Below, piece after piece: positions 31,016 to 41,237 of a DNA stretch of 64,000 nucleotides. How positions within the stretch are numbered: the stretch's first letter is position 1; each line of letters opens with the position of its first letter. The notes below the pieces were generated by a model, which worked only from the letters and a program-made list of their open reading frames with translations, was not told where the DNA came from and did not search any database. The position numbers were made by a program, and so were the translations under genes. This stretch comes from Pseudomonadota bacterium. GTDB taxonomy: Bacteria; Pseudomonadota; Gammaproteobacteria; Xanthomonadales; Rhodanobacteraceae. The stretch spans positions 1-64,000 of the forward strand of contig JAFEDX010000211.1 of NCBI GenBank assembly GCA_018241365.1. The letters run 5' to 3'.

Positions 31016-31888
31016 ATGAGTACCGAACCTCTTTCAACCGAACCCACCGCAGTGCTGGCGCCCGAGCCGCCACGCAGCGCTGACGTCCCGCGTCAGGCGG
31101 AAATGCCTTTGGCGGTCGTGCACGGCCAGCCGGTGCTGCAGATTCCACAGGATCTGTACATCCCTCCGGATGCGCTGGAAGTGATCCTGGAGGCATTCGA
31201 GGGGCCGCTCGACCTGCTGCTGTACCTGATCCGCCGGCAGAACCTCGACATCCTCGATATCCCGGTCGCGGAAATCACGCGCCAATACATGAATTACATC
31301 GAGGTGATGCGCGAGATGCGCCTCGAACTGGCAGCCGAATACCTGGTGATGGCAGCGATCCTCGCCGAGATCAAATCGCGCCTGCTGCTGCCGCGCCCGC
31401 CCGCCGAGGAAGGCACCGAGGAAGACCCGCGCGCGGAACTGGTGCGCCGCCTGCAGGAATACGAGCGCTTCAAGCAGGCCGCCGAGGACATCGACACGTT
31501 GCCGCGCATGGAGCGCGACCTCGACAACGCCAATGCCTTCGTCCCGGATTACAAGGTCGTCAAGCTGCCGCCCCCGGTTGAGCTGCGCGAAATGCTGCTG
31601 GCGCTGCGCGATGTGCTGCACCGCGCCGAGTTGTACGGCCATCATGAGGTCGAGCGCGAACCACTGTCCGTGCGCCAGCGCATGGGCGAGGTGCTGCGCA
31701 AGCTGGGCGACGGCGCGTTCCATCGCTTCGAAGCGCTGTTCGACGCCAGCGAGGGCCGGGTCGGCGTGGTGGTGACCTTCCTCTCGCTGCTGGAACTGGC
31801 CAAGGACCGCCTGATCGAAATCATGCAGGAGGCGCCGTTGGCACCGATCTACCTGAAAGCCCGCGCCACAGCGGAAACAGCCGAATGA
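31016..31888 (+). CDS. scpA: Segregation and condensation protein A
   Basis: Kleisin subunit of the SMC-ScpAB condensin that organises and segregates the chromosome. The 290-residue protein has the ScpA signature FEGPLDLLLYLIRRQNLDILDIPVAEITRQYMNYI (about residues 62-96), the central ELAAEYLVMAAILAEIKSRLLLP and a C-terminal winged helix (LLELAKDRLIEIMQ) that binds the SMC head. The first 45 residues are a Pro-rich extension. The ATG at 31016 has a weak ribosome-binding site. scpB follows 126 bp later and rluB after that, a common order. Confidence 0.95.
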   Translation: MSTEPLSTEPTAVLAPEPPRSADVPRQAEMPLAVVHGQPVLQIPQDLYIPPDALEVILEAFEGPLDLLLYLIRRQNLDILDIPVAEITRQYMNYIEVMREMRLELAAEYLVMAAILAEIKSRLLLPRPPAEEGTEEDPRAELVRRLQEYERFKQAAEDIDTLPRMERDLDNANAFVPDYKVVKLPPPVELREMLLALRDVLHRAELYGHHEVEREPLSVRQRMGEVLRKLGDGAFHRFEALFDASEGRVGVVVTFLSLLELAKDRLIEIMQEAPLAPIYLKARATAETAE

Positions 31889-32014
31889 ATCCGCAGATGG
31901 TTCTGCCTCCAGGCACCCTGCCATGAACGCGAGCCACCGCAGATAAGCCGGATACTGCCGACGTCAACCGGTGCACCCGCCGACACTTCTCTCATCGCAA
32001 GAGACCAGACTCAC

Positions 32015-32683
32015 GTGGAACAGGAAAAACTGCAAAACATCGTGGAAGCCGCCCTGCTCGCGGCACAGCAACCGCTGACGCTGCCCATGCTCTCGGCGTT
32101 GTTCCAGGATGCCGACGCCGTCACGCACGAGGACCTGGCGCGCGCGGTCGAAACGCTGACGCAAGCCTGCGCAGGCCGCGGCATCGAACTGGTGGAGGTC
32201 GCCTCGGGCTTCCGCTACCAGGTGCGCCAGGACGTGCACCCGTGGATCGCGCGGCTGTGGAGCGAACGCTCGACCAAATATTCGCGCGCCCTGCTGGAAA
32301 CCCTCGCGCTGATCGCCTACCGCCAACCGATCACGCGCGGCGAGATCGAACAGGTACGCGGCGTCACCGTTGCTTCCAGCATCATGCACACGCTGGAGGA
32401 ACGCGAATGGATCCGCGTGGTGGGCTACCGCGACGTACCCGGCAAGCCGGCGCTGTTCGGCACTACCCGCCAGTTCCTCGATTACTTCAACCTCAAGTCG
32501 CTCGACCAGTTGCCGACCCTCGCCGAAATCCGCGAAATCACCGATCTCGACCCGCAACTCGCGCTGGCACCCGATGCGGGCGGCGCGCCTGTCGAATCCG
32601 GCTCCGCCGCCAATGCTGATGAACCCGTCGCCGGCGAAGCCACGCCGGCTGCCGCCCCCCGTACCGCCGAGGACGCCGCATGA
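32015..32683 (+). CDS. scpB: Segregation and condensation protein B
   Basis: Dimeric winged-helix partner of ScpA in the SMC complex. The 222-residue protein has two winged-helix domains (NIVEAALLAAQQPLTLPML near the start; LLETLALIAYRQPITRGEIEQVRGV near 90-115; LFGTTRQFLDYFNLKSLDQLPTL near 155) and a disordered Ala/Pro tail. It starts at GTG 32015. The last bases ATGA overlap the rluB start. Confidence 0.94.
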   Translation: MEQEKLQNIVEAALLAAQQPLTLPMLSALFQDADAVTHEDLARAVETLTQACAGRGIELVEVASGFRYQVRQDVHPWIARLWSERSTKYSRALLETLALIAYRQPITRGEIEQVRGVTVASSIMHTLEEREWIRVVGYRDVPGKPALFGTTRQFLDYFNLKSLDQLPTLAEIREITDLDPQLALAPDAGGAPVESGSAANADEPVAGEATPAAAPRTAEDAA

Positions 32684-33972
32684 GTTCCACCCCACGCTCC
32701 CTGCTCACCCTGAAGCGCCCGGTCACGCAAGCCGGCAGCGACGCGCTGGAAGAGCGCTTGCACAAGGTACTCGCGAATGCCGGGCTGGGTTCGCGACGGC
32801 TGCTGGAACAGCGCATCGCGGCGGGCGAAATCCTGGTCAACGGGCAGGCCGCACAGACCGGCTCCAGCGTGCGCGCCGGCGATCGGGTCGAGCTGGACCG
32901 CAAGCAGTTCGTGGTGGCGACCGATCCGCACGACCACGCGCAGGTGCTGATGTACCACAAGCCCGAGGGCGAACTGACCACCCGCGACGATCCGGAAGGC
33001 CGCCCGACCGTGTTCGAGAACCTGCCGCACCTCAACGGTTCGCGCTGGATTTCGGTGGGACGGCTCGATGTCAACACCACCGGCCTGTTGCTGCTCACCA
33101 CCGACGGTGAACTCGCCAACGCGCTGATGCATCCAAGCCACGAACTGGAACGCGAATACCTGTGCCGCGTGCACGGCGAGGTGCCCGACGAAGCGCTGGA
33201 GAAACTGAAGGCCGGCGTGGAACTTGAGGACGGTCCGGCGCGTTTCGACGAGATCCACGTGGTCAGCCGCGGCGGCAGCCACTGCTGGTTCCGCGTGGTC
33301 CTGCACGAAGGCCGCAACCGCGAGGTGCGCCGCCTGTGGGATGCGCTCGGCTTCCTGGTCAGCCGCCTGAAGCGCATCCGCTACGGCAATGTCGAGCTGC
33401 CGCGATCGCTGCGCCCCGGCCAGAACGAGGCGCTCGCCGAGGACGCCGTCAAGTCCTTGCGCGAACTCGCGGGCGCGGGCCCGGTACAGCCCAGCCTGAC
33501 CCTCAAGCCGGTCCTGCACCAGCGACAATCGCCGCGTGGCGTCACCGAAATCAAGCCGGCCGGGCAAACCCCGCACGCGTGGACCGGCGTGCGCCACGAC
33601 GAGGCGCGCGAGCTGACCGCCTTCGACCGCGTGCGTCCGGACGACTTCAATCCGCGCGGCAAGCGTCGGCGTGGTCCGCCGCGCGGCGACGTCAACGGCA
33701 ACGTGCTCAAGCCGGCCCAGTCACCGCGCAAGCCGCGCAAGAATCGACGCGGCGTTGCACCGGGCCAGGAACTGCCTTCGGTACGCACCTGGTTTGCCGG
33801 CGACAAGCGCCCCGGCGGCGACCGCGGTCGCGGACCGGGTGGCAATCGCGGCCGTGGGCCGGGCGGTGAACGCGGTCGCGGTCCCGGCGGCAACCGTGGC
33901 CCCGGCGACGGACGCGGCGGTCCGCGGCGTGATGGCGGCGGCAGGGGTGGACGCGGTCCCGCACGCGGCTAG
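32680..33972 (+). CDS. rluB: 23S rRNA pseudouridine synthase RluB, with Gly/Arg-rich tail
   Basis: Makes pseudouridine 2605 (E. coli numbering) in 23S rRNA. The 430-residue protein has an S4 RNA-binding domain (RLHKVLANAGLGSRRLLEQRIAAGEI, about residues 26-51) and the RsuA/RluB catalytic domain with GRLDVNTTGLLLLTTDGELANALMHPS (catalytic Asp). The last 100 residues are a basic tail with GRGPGG repeats, probably an RNA-binding appendage. It is translationally coupled to scpB through ATGA. Confidence 0.93.
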   Translation: MSSTPRSLLTLKRPVTQAGSDALEERLHKVLANAGLGSRRLLEQRIAAGEILVNGQAAQTGSSVRAGDRVELDRKQFVVATDPHDHAQVLMYHKPEGELTTRDDPEGRPTVFENLPHLNGSRWISVGRLDVNTTGLLLLTTDGELANALMHPSHELEREYLCRVHGEVPDEALEKLKAGVELEDGPARFDEIHVVSRGGSHCWFRVVLHEGRNREVRRLWDALGFLVSRLKRIRYGNVELPRSLRPGQNEALAEDAVKSLRELAGAGPVQPSLTLKPVLHQRQSPRGVTEIKPAGQTPHAWTGVRHDEARELTAFDRVRPDDFNPRGKRRRGPPRGDVNGNVLKPAQSPRKPRKNRRGVAPGQELPSVRTWFAGDKRPGGDRGRGPGGNRGRGPGGERGRGPGGNRGPGDGRGGPRRDGGGRGGRGPARG

Positions 33973-34000
33973 CGCGCTTCCGCATTCCGGAAACCACGGC

Positions 34001-34360
34001 ATGCCGATCCGATCGGTCGTTATCCTCTGGCACAACCCGCGCTGTTCAAAATCGCGCGGCACGCTCGAGCTGTTGCGCGAACGCGGGATCGAACCCGTGA
34101 TCGTCGATTACCAGAAAGACCCGCCGGGTGTCGCGGAGATCGAACGCGCCTTGCGGCTGCTCGCTCGCGAGCCGCGCGAATTGATGCGCAAGGGCGAGGC
34201 GGTGTATGCCGAGCTGGGGCTGGATGATCCTGCATTCACGCCCAAGCAACTGATCGCGGCCATGGCTGCGCATCCGGTCCTGATCGAACGCCCGATCATG
34301 TTCGCCAACGGCAAGGCCGCGCTCGGCCGCCCGCCGGAAAACGTCCTGGCGATCCTGTAA
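34001..34360 (+). CDS. ArsC/Spx-family thioredoxin-fold protein (arsenate reductase-like)
   Basis: 119-residue ArsC-family protein: the catalytic-type Cys in ILWHNPRCSKSRGTLELL (about residue 14), a central REPRELMRKGEAVY, and the end IERPIMFANGKAALGRPPENVL, whose arginine helps bind oxyanion in ArsC. The fold is thioredoxin-like and glutaredoxin-dependent. It may be a true arsenate reductase or a YfgD/YffB-like paralogue of unknown role. No ars genes flank it, so I favour the latter. The start at ATG 34001 removes an unrelated in-frame upstream extension over rluB. Confidence 0.85.
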   Translation: MPIRSVVILWHNPRCSKSRGTLELLRERGIEPVIVDYQKDPPGVAEIERALRLLAREPRELMRKGEAVYAELGLDDPAFTPKQLIAAMAAHPVLIERPIMFANGKAALGRPPENVLAIL

Positions 34361-34394
34361 CGCCGTCCGGGCAAACCGCGCCACGGCGCGTGGC

Positions 34395-35297
34395 TCAGCC
34401 GGCAAAGCCCCGCAGGATCCGGAACGCGCCGGACGCATCCACCTCGCCGATGGCGAGCAGTCGGCCATCAGATGATTCGACGCGATGGCGGCCCGACGGG
34501 GCTGCGACGTGCACGACGCGCCCGTGTACCACGGCATCAGCGTCGTTCGCACCCAGGCGCAACACCGGCCAATCGGCCAGCCCGGCCTCGACCGGCAACA
34601 GGCAAGCGCGCAACGCCGACTCGCCTTGCTCACGCAGCGCAGTCAATTCATCCAGCGTGAACATGCACGGATTGCGGAAGGGTTCCACCCACACCCGGCG
34701 CAACGCCGTGAGGTGCGCGCCGCAGCCCAACGCTTCACCGAGATCGCGGACCAGGCTGCGCACATAGGTGCCCGATCCGCACTCGACCGCAAGCCGCAAC
34801 ACGTCGCCAGCGCGTGCGAGCAGTTCGAAGCGGAACACCTCGACTTCACGCGGCGATGCTTCCACCGCTTCGCCGCGACGCGCGCGTTTGTACAACGGCA
34901 CGCCACCCTGCTTCAACGCGGAATACACCGGCGGTACCTGCGTGATGCGCCCGGTAAATTGCGCCAGCGCCATACGGATCGCCGCATCATCCAGCGCGGG
35001 CACCGGCCGTTCGACCAACACCGTGCCTTCGCTGTCGCAGGTGTCGGTGGTGACGCCGAGGCGACATTCGGCGAGATAGGCCTTGCGTGCACCCAGCAGG
35101 TAACCGGCGATCTTCGTCGCCTCGCCGAAACAGATCGGCAGCAAACCGGTCGCCAGCGGATCGAGGCTGCCGGTGTGCCCGGCCTTGGCCGCGCCGAACA
35201 GGCGTTTGGCCTGCTGCAGCGCGCGGTTGGAGGAAATGCCTGTGGGCTTGTCGAGCAGCAGGATACCCGTAATGGCGCGGGACTGTGGTTCAGGCAT
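34395..35297 (-). CDS. truB: tRNA pseudouridine(55) synthase TruB
   Basis: Forms pseudouridine 55 in the T-loop of all tRNAs. The 300-residue protein has the TruB signature [23 protein letters not shown] (catalytic Asp, about residues 41-63), [20 protein letters not shown] and a C-terminal PUA-like domain. ATG 35297 ([20 protein letters not shown]) matches the family start. It belongs to the rimP-nusA-infB-rbfA-truB ribosome/translation cluster. Confidence 0.95.
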   Translation of the reverse strand: MPEPQSRAITGILLLDKPTGISSNRALQQAKRLFGAAKAGHTGSLDPLATGLLPICFGEATKIAGYLLGARKAYLAECRLGVTTDTCDSEGTVLVERPVPALDDAAIRMALAQFTGRITQVPPVYSALKQGGVPLYKRARRGEAVEASPREVEVFRFELLARAGDVLRLAVECGSGTYVRSLVRDLGEALGCGAHLTALRRVWVEPFRNPCMFTLDELTALREQGESALRACLLPVEAGLADWPVLRLGANDADAVVHGRVVHVAAPSGRHRVESSDGRLLAIGEVDASGAFRILRGFAG

Positions 35298-35417
35298 GCT
35301 GGAGTCGTCCGTCACGCAGACCGCCCGGACGCACCGAGCGATCCCGATTTGCAACGCCCGTCCACCTCACGGCACCTGCATTGCGCCGGTGCAATGCACC
35401 CTGCATACCGAAAGGGG

Positions 35418-35804
35418 TCAGGACCGGGAGCCGTCTGTATCCCCGTTTCCAGCTTCCCGATGTTCACCTTCCCGCAGAAGCCGCTCGATCCGCTCGCCGG
35501 TGTCCACCGATTCGTCGTACTTGAAACGCAGTTCCGGGACTCGCCGCATCCGCATGGTGTGGGCAAGCTGATGACGGAATTCCTTCGCCAGTTCCTTCAG
35601 CGCCTGCACGACCTCGCGCGAGCGTTCCGGTTGCAGCGCCGTGACCCACACGGTCGCAACATCGAGTTCGCGGCTGGTTTCGACATCCACCACGCTGGCC
35701 TGCGGCAACGCGTGGTCACGCACCGCGGCGTGCACCAGCACGCCGACTTCGCGGCGAAGTTCGGCGTTGACGCGGTCGGTGCGATGGAAGGAACGGGTCG
35801 GCAT
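35418..35804 (-). CDS. rbfA: 30S ribosome-binding factor RbfA
   Basis: Small KH-fold protein needed for late 30S maturation and cold growth. The 128-residue protein shows RTDRVNAELRREVGVLVHAAVRD at the start and MRMRRVPELRFKYDESVDTGERIERLL near the end, both typical of RbfA. The start is ATG 35804, or ATG 35810 two codons earlier. A REP pair separates it from infB upstream. Confidence 0.93.
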   Translation of the reverse strand: MPTRSFHRTDRVNAELRREVGVLVHAAVRDHALPQASVVDVETSRELDVATVWVTALQPERSREVVQALKELAKEFRHQLAHTMRMRRVPELRFKYDESVDTGERIERLLREGEHREAGNGDTDGSRS

Positions 35805-35815
35805 AACCATGCTTT

Positions 35816-35866
35816 GCAGGAGCGCGCCGGCGCGCGACAGGTCGCCGGCAGGCCGGCTCCTACAGC
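35816..35866. repeat. Inverted REP pair between infB and rbfA
   Basis: GCAGGAGCGCGCCGGCGCGCGAC (35816-35838) faces GTCGCCGGC...GGCTCCTACA (35841-35864) in opposite orientation, a BIME-like pair able to form a long hairpin. It is of the same GTAGGAGC family as the cluster at 11303-11400. The TAG of the right copy is the stop codon of infB on the minus strand. Confidence 0.7.
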
Positions 35867-38463
35867 GTCCTCGCCACCTCGATGCGTTCGAAGCACTCGA
35901 TGCGGTCGCCCGGCCTGACGTCGTTGTACTGCTTGACGCCGATGCCGCATTCGCTGCCGCTCTTCACCTCGTCCACGTTGTCCTTGTAGTGGCGCAGCGA
36001 TTCCAGTTCGCCCTCGAAGATCACCACGTCGTCACGCAGCACGCGGATCGGCTTGTTGCGCTTGACCGAGCCCTCGACCACCTGGCAGCCCGCGATCGCA
36101 CCGAACTTGGAGGAACGGAACACGTCCTTCACTTCCGCGATGCCGAGGATTTCCTCGCGTACTTCCACGCCCATCAGGCCGGACGCAGCCTGTTTCACCT
36201 GGTCGATCACGTCGTAGATGATCGAGAAATAGCGCAAGTCCACGCCGTTCTGCTCGATGATCCTGCGTGCCGAAGCATCCGCACGCACGTTGAAGCCGAT
36301 CACCAGCGCCTTCGACGCCGACGCCAGCGTGGCGTCGGACTCGGTGATGCCGCCGACACCGGACGCGATCACGTTGACCTTGACGAGATCGTTGCTGATC
36401 GCGGACAGCGATTCGCGCAAGGCCTCGGCTGACCCCTGCACGTCGGCCTTGATGAGGATGTTGAGCGTCTGCTGGCCCTCGCCCTTGCCCATCATCGCCA
36501 TCACGTCTTCGAGCGTGTTGGTGCGCGTGACCAGGCGCTTCTCGCGGCGGCGGGCTTCGCGCTCGGACACCACGTTGCGCGCCAGTTTCTCGTCCGCCAC
36601 CACCACGAATTCGTCGCCCGCTTCGGGCACGCCGGACAGGCCCAGCATCTGCACCGGAATCGACGGACCCGCGCTTTCAACCTGGCCGCCTGTTTCGTCG
36701 AACAACGCGCGCACGCGGCCGTATTCGACGCCGCACACCACGTAGTCGCCGCGTTTCAGCAAACCCTGCTGCACCAGCACCGTCGCCACCGGGCCGCGGC
36801 CCTTGTCGAGGCTGGATTCGATCACCACGCCCGAGGCGCGGCCATCCGGCACGGCCTTGAGTTCCATCACTTCGGCCTGCACGCCGATCGCTTCCAGCAG
36901 TGCATCCACGCCCAAGCCGGTCCGCGCCGAAACCGGCACGAACTGGGTGTCGCCGCCCCAATCCTCGGGGATGACTTCGTGCTGGGCCAGGCCCTGGCGC
37001 ACGTTGTCCGGATTGGCCTCCGGCTTGTCCATCTTGTTGACCGCAACGATCAGCGGCACCTTGGCTGCACGCGCGTGCTGGATGGCTTCGACAGTCTGCG
37101 GCATCACGCCGTCATCGGCCGCGACCACCAGCACCACGATGTCGGTGGACTGCGCACCGCGTGCACGCATCGAGGTGAACGCGGCGTGGCCGGGCGTGTC
37201 GAGAAAGGTGATCACGCCCTTCGGCGTGTCCACGTGGTACGCGCCGATGTGCTGGGTGATGCCGCCCGCTTCGCCCGACGCAACCTTGGTGCGGCGGATG
37301 TAATCGAGCAACGAGGTCTTGCCATGGTCGACGTGGCCCATGATCGTGACCACCGGCGGACGCTGCGTCTTCTCGCCTTCGGCAGCGTCGCCGACGACGT
37401 GCGCGGCGAGCTCGGTTTCAGCCGTTTTCTCTTCGGCATCGACCGCCTTGTGGCCGAGTTCCTCGACCACCAGCGCGGCGGTATCGTGGTCGATGCTCTG
37501 GTTGATGGTCACCATGCTGCCCATCTTGAACAGCGCCTTGACCACTTCCGAACCCTTGACCGCCATCTTCTGCGCAAGGTCGGACACCACGATCGTCTCG
37601 CCGATCGGGATCTCGCGCGCGACCGGGGCAACCGGCTTGGAGAAGCCGTGCTGCCCGGTGATGTCGGAGATATCGATCTTCGGCTTGGCACGCTTCCGGG
37701 TGGAACGGCGGGCGCGTTCGGCATCGGTGAGGTGCAACTCGCCGCCGGTATAGCGCGCCGGGCCTTCGTCCTCATCGTCGCGCATGCGGTGCGAACCGCG
37801 CGCACGCTTGGGCTTGTGCGCACCATCATCCTTGGCGGTGCCGCGCGGCGCCGGCTTGGGCGCTTCGTGACGGCGCGCCGGTGCAGCCACCGGCGTTTCG
37901 TCGCTGGCGGGTTCCTCGGCGGCGCGTTCCGCGGCAGCGGCTTCCGCCGCAGCCCTGGCGCTTTCCTCTTCGGCACGCTTGCGCTCGGCGGCTTCGGCAG
38001 CGATGCGGTCCTGCTCCTGCTTGCGGCGGCGGTCCTGTTCGGCCAGCTCGGCGACCTCGCGGTCATGCTGCTCCTGCGATTCCCTAAGCTTGCGCAACGC
38101 GTCTTCGCGCTCGCTGTCGACCACCCCGTCGGCTGCCGGGACGGCGGCGCGCTTGACGTAAGTGCGGCGGGCACGGACTTCGACGTTGACGGTCTTGGCG
38201 CTCGCACCGCGCGCGCCCGCGACGGTGATTTCGCTGACCTTGCGACGCTTCAAGGTGATCTGCTTGGGCGCTGCGGCGCCTGGGGCGGACGCCTCCTTGC
38301 CATGATTGCTGCGCAGGAACTCCAGCAGCTTGCTCTTCTGGCGGCTGCTGATGACCTGGTCGGGCCCCTCGAAGGTCATGCCGGCCTCGGCAAGCTGTGC
38401 CAGCAGCTTGTCTTCCGGCGTTCCCACCATGCCCGCCAATTGCTTGATTGTGATGTCAGCCAT
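35860..38463 (-). CDS. infB: Translation initiation factor IF-2
   Basis: GTPase that brings initiator fMet-tRNA to the 30S subunit and promotes subunit joining. The 867-residue protein has N-terminal IF2_N modules ([24 protein letters not shown]) and a long charged Ala/Glu/Arg-rich linker. The G domain has [14 protein letters not shown] (G1, about residue 373), DTPGHAAF (G3) and NKMDKPEA (G4). IF-2 domains II-IV follow, ending [18 protein letters not shown] sits about 8 nt before ATG 38463. It lies between nusA and rbfA, the conserved order. Confidence 0.97.
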   Translation of the reverse strand: MADITIKQLAGMVGTPEDKLLAQLAEAGMTFEGPDQVISSRQKSKLLEFLRSNHGKEASAPGAAAPKQITLKRRKVSEITVAGARGASAKTVNVEVRARRTYVKRAAVPAADGVVDSEREDALRKLRESQEQHDREVAELAEQDRRRKQEQDRIAAEAAERKRAEEESARAAAEAAAAERAAEEPASDETPVAAPARRHEAPKPAPRGTAKDDGAHKPKRARGSHRMRDDEDEGPARYTGGELHLTDAERARRSTRKRAKPKIDISDITGQHGFSKPVAPVAREIPIGETIVVSDLAQKMAVKGSEVVKALFKMGSMVTINQSIDHDTAALVVEELGHKAVDAEEKTAETELAAHVVGDAAEGEKTQRPPVVTIMGHVDHGKTSLLDYIRRTKVASGEAGGITQHIGAYHVDTPKGVITFLDTPGHAAFTSMRARGAQSTDIVVLVVAADDGVMPQTVEAIQHARAAKVPLIVAVNKMDKPEANPDNVRQGLAQHEVIPEDWGGDTQFVPVSARTGLGVDALLEAIGVQAEVMELKAVPDGRASGVVIESSLDKGRGPVATVLVQQGLLKRGDYVVCGVEYGRVRALFDETGGQVESAGPSIPVQMLGLSGVPEAGDEFVVVADEKLARNVVSEREARRREKRLVTRTNTLEDVMAMMGKGEGQQTLNILIKADVQGSAEALRESLSAISNDLVKVNVIASGVGGITESDATLASASKALVIGFNVRADASARRIIEQNGVDLRYFSIIYDVIDQVKQAASGLMGVEVREEILGIAEVKDVFRSSKFGAIAGCQVVEGSVKRNKPIRVLRDDVVIFEGELESLRHYKDNVDEVKSGSECGIGVKQYNDVRPGDRIECFERIEVARTL

Positions 38464-38587
38464 TGTTGTTACCTCTTGAACCGCATTTGCCCGGGTGGCG
38501 TGCATCGGTACATCCACGTACCCAACCCTGCCCGGACACCACCGACGCGCTGCACCGGATCGAATCCGCCCGATCGCAGCAAGTTGC

Positions 38588-40105
38588 TCAGTGGTTCGCT
38601 GCTTCCTGTTCCAGCTTTGCCAGCATCGGCGCGCGTGCAGCCATGATCAGCGCACCGGCGCGTTCCTCGTCCATGCCTTCGATCTCGATCAGGTCATCCA
38701 CCGCCTGGTCGGCCAGGTCGTCCGGCGTGACGATGCCGCGTTCGGCCAGCGCGTAGGCGGTTTCCTCGTCCATGCCATCCAGCGCCAGCAGCTCCTCGGA
38801 CGGCGCGTGCTCGTCGAGATCCTCCTCGACCGCCAGTGCTTCGGTCAGCAACGCATCCTTGGCGCGCGAGCGCAGCTCCTCGACGATGTCCTCGTCGAAG
38901 CCTTCCACAGCCAGCAGTTCGCCGGTCGGCACGTAGGCGATTTCCTCGACGGTCGAGAAGCCTTCCTGCACCAGGATGTTGGCGATTTCCTGGTCGACCT
39001 CGAGCTTGTCCATGAACAGCTTGCGCGCGGCTTCCTGCTCGGCCTCGCTCTTGGCGGCAACCTGGTCCTGGGTCATCACCTTGAGATCCCAGCCGGTCAG
39101 CTTGCTGGCGAGGCGCACGTTCTGCCCGCCACGGCCGATCGCCTGCGAGAGCTTGTCCTCGGCCACCGCGATGTCCATCGAATGTTTGTCTTCATCGACG
39201 ATGATCGACTGCACTTCCGCCGGCGCCATCGCATTGATCACGAACTGCGCCGGCGCGTCGTTCCACAGCACGATGTCGATGCGCTCGCCGTTGAGTTCGT
39301 TCGACACCGCCTGCACGCGCGAACCGCGCATGCCGATGCAGGCGCCGATCGGATCGGTGCGCTTGTCGTGCGCCTCCACCGCGATCTTGGCGCGGTCGCC
39401 GGCGTCACGCGCGCAGGCGCGGATCTCGACGATGCCCTGGCCGACTTCCGGCACTTCCAGCTTGAACAGCTCCATCATGAATTCGGGCGCGGTGCGCGAC
39501 ACGAACAACTGCGGGCCGCGCGGTTCGGAACGCACCTCGAACAGGAAGCCGCGCACGCGGTCGCCGACGCGCACCGCTTCGCGCGGGATCGCCTTGTCGC
39601 GCGGGATGAAGGCCTCGGCGTTGCCGCCAAGGTCGAGATAGATGTTGCCGCGCTCGACGCGCTTGGCGATGCCGTTGACCAGCTCGCCCACGCGATCCTT
39701 CCACGCATCGACCACCTGCGCGCGCTCGGCCTCGCGGATGCGCTGCACGATCACCTGCTTGGCGGCCTGTGCGGTGATGCGGCCGAATTCGGGATTCTCG
39801 ATCTGGTGCTCGACGTATTCGCCGACCTGCGCGCCCGGCCGCTCGTCTTCGGCGTCCATCAGACGCAACTGCCAATCGGGCGATTCCATCTCGCCGTCGT
39901 CGGCGATGATCTGCCAACGACGGAAGGTCTCGTAGTCACCGGTTTCCTGGTCGATGCTGACCCGGATGTCGGGTTCTTCTTCCGGATAGCGTTTCTTCGC
40001 CGCAGTCGCCAAAGCCGCCTCGAGGGCGCCGAAAATCACGTCGCGCGGCACTGCCTTCTCGGCGGCCACGGTATCCACGATCAACAACAAGTCACGATTC
40101 ATCAT
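38588..40105 (-). CDS. nusA: Transcription termination/antitermination factor NusA
   Basis: RNA polymerase-associated factor for pausing, termination and antitermination. The 505-residue protein has the N-terminal polymerase-binding domain, an S1 domain (near 135-200), two KH domains ([41 protein letters not shown]) and two C-terminal helix-hairpin-helix acidic repeats. That layout is the E. coli-type long form. GGAG lies 5 nt upstream of ATG 40105; a second ATG follows directly. Confidence 0.97.
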   Translation of the reverse strand: MMNRDLLLIVDTVAAEKAVPRDVIFGALEAALATAAKKRYPEEEPDIRVSIDQETGDYETFRRWQIIADDGEMESPDWQLRLMDAEDERPGAQVGEYVEHQIENPEFGRITAQAAKQVIVQRIREAERAQVVDAWKDRVGELVNGIAKRVERGNIYLDLGGNAEAFIPRDKAIPREAVRVGDRVRGFLFEVRSEPRGPQLFVSRTAPEFMMELFKLEVPEVGQGIVEIRACARDAGDRAKIAVEAHDKRTDPIGACIGMRGSRVQAVSNELNGERIDIVLWNDAPAQFVINAMAPAEVQSIIVDEDKHSMDIAVAEDKLSQAIGRGGQNVRLASKLTGWDLKVMTQDQVAAKSEAEQEAARKLFMDKLEVDQEIANILVQEGFSTVEEIAYVPTGELLAVEGFDEDIVEELRSRAKDALLTEALAVEEDLDEHAPSEELLALDGMDEETAYALAERGIVTPDDLADQAVDDLIEIEGMDEERAGALIMAARAPMLAKLEQEAANH

Positions 40106-40171
40106 CTTGGCTCCATCAAGGCCGCTGCCTGTTGCGACCTTTCATCAATACTGTTCATCAGCTGGCCCGGC

Positions 40172-40720
40172 TCAGCGCTTGTGCGCCGCCTTGCCTTGTC
40201 TTGCATTCGGCGCCTTGCCGGGCTTGGCCTTGGGCGCATAACCCAGCGCATCCCAATCCGGGACCAGATGCGCGCTTTCGATTTCATCGTCGGTGACTTC
40301 CATGTGCTGGCCATCGACATCCATGCCGATGTGCTTGCCATCCACTGCGGCGATCTTTCCGCGCAACCGGCGACGTCCGGCGCGTGGCAACTTCAGGGTC
40401 ACCTTCGCTTCGCTGCCCAGGAAGCGCGCAAACTGCGCGGCATTGAACAGCGGCCGCTCGATCCCGGGCGAGGACACTTCCAGCACGTAGTGCCCGGTGA
40501 TCGGATCCTCCACGTCCAGCAATGCGGAAATCTCGCGGCTGGCCGCTTCGCAATCGTCCACGTTGACCGCATTCGCGGCGTCGCCGCCATGGTCCAAAGC
40601 ATCGATGTAGACGCGCAGGGTGCCGCCGCCGTGGCCAGCGCTCCATTCCACGCCCAGGCACTCGAGGCCCAATTCCGCAAGGGCCGGCGCCACGCGTGCC
40701 GCGATTGCTTCGATCTCCAT
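40172..40720 (-). CDS. rimP: Ribosome maturation factor RimP
   Basis: Assists 30S subunit assembly in the cytoplasm. The 182-residue protein has the RimP N-terminal domain ([49 protein letters not shown]) and an SH3-like C-terminal domain, then a basic tail ([19 protein letters not shown]). ATG 40720 is chosen to match family starts. It heads the rimP-nusA-infB cluster downstream of the initiator tRNA. Confidence 0.94.
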   Translation of the reverse strand: MEIEAIAARVAPALAELGLECLGVEWSAGHGGGTLRVYIDALDHGGDAANAVNVDDCEAASREISALLDVEDPITGHYVLEVSSPGIERPLFNAAQFARFLGSEAKVTLKLPRAGRRRLRGKIAAVDGKHIGMDVDGQHMEVTDDEIESAHLVPDWDALGYAPKAKPGKAPNARQGKAAHKR

Positions 40721-40744
40721 GCTTGTCCGTGAATTCCGGGAATA

Positions 40745-40767
40745 AAAAATGGGCACGAGGCCCATTC
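40745..40767 (-). terminator. Terminator/attenuator between the initiator tRNA and rimP
   Basis: On the minus strand AATGGGC and GCCCATT form a 7-bp stem around a 5-base loop, directly followed by TTTTATT. It ends transcription of the upstream tRNA gene and may let a fraction read through into rimP-nusA-infB, as in the metY-nusA operon of enterobacteria. Confidence 0.75.
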
Positions 40768-40881
40768 CTTAAGTTCGCCGGTTTTGATCCTGAACCCGGC
40801 GTCCCGCATCCTTGCGGAGTACCACTTGCGCCGATCGTCCATGACCGCGAACAGGAAAGGTTCCATCCATTCCGGAAAATC

Positions 40882-40958
40882 TGGTAGCGGGGGCAGGATT
40901 TGAACCTGCGACCTTCGGGTTATGAGCCCGACGAGCTGCCAGACTGCTCCACCCCGCA
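40882..40958 (-). tRNA. Initiator tRNA-fMet (CAT)
   Basis: A 77-nt tRNA with encoded CCA, anticodon CAT, and the three consecutive G:C pairs at the base of the anticodon stem (GGG/CCC) that mark initiators. The first base is T at 40958 and position 72 is T at 40886, so 1:72 is an unpaired U-U rather than the usual C-A mismatch. It lies upstream of rimP-nusA-infB, the same arrangement as E. coli metY. Confidence 0.93.
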
Positions 40959-41237
40959 TCAGGGAACGCGCATTCTAACGTGAGCCGCGATTTGACGCAA
41001 TCAACCGCCCGCTCCCGTTCGCCGTCCATGGTGATCCGTATCGGCATGACCCACAACCACACTGCTTCCCGGGAAAGCGCCCGCCACGCATGGGTCAGCC
41101 ATCGCTTTTCGCCTTCATCTGGTCGGCGGCCTATCCGCTGCGCGGCGCCTTCAAGCGACCCGAACACGGTCGCGTGCTCCAGCCGTTCGCCGCGCCGCGG
41201 CGCCTCGTACCCTCGAATTTTTCACCTCGCTGGGCAA

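Noticed and set aside
40992..41004. TTGAC-GCA-ATCAA resembling an FNR box near the initiator tRNA
   Set aside because: The spacer is 3 bp instead of 4, so the half-sites are out of phase for FNR/Dnr dimers.
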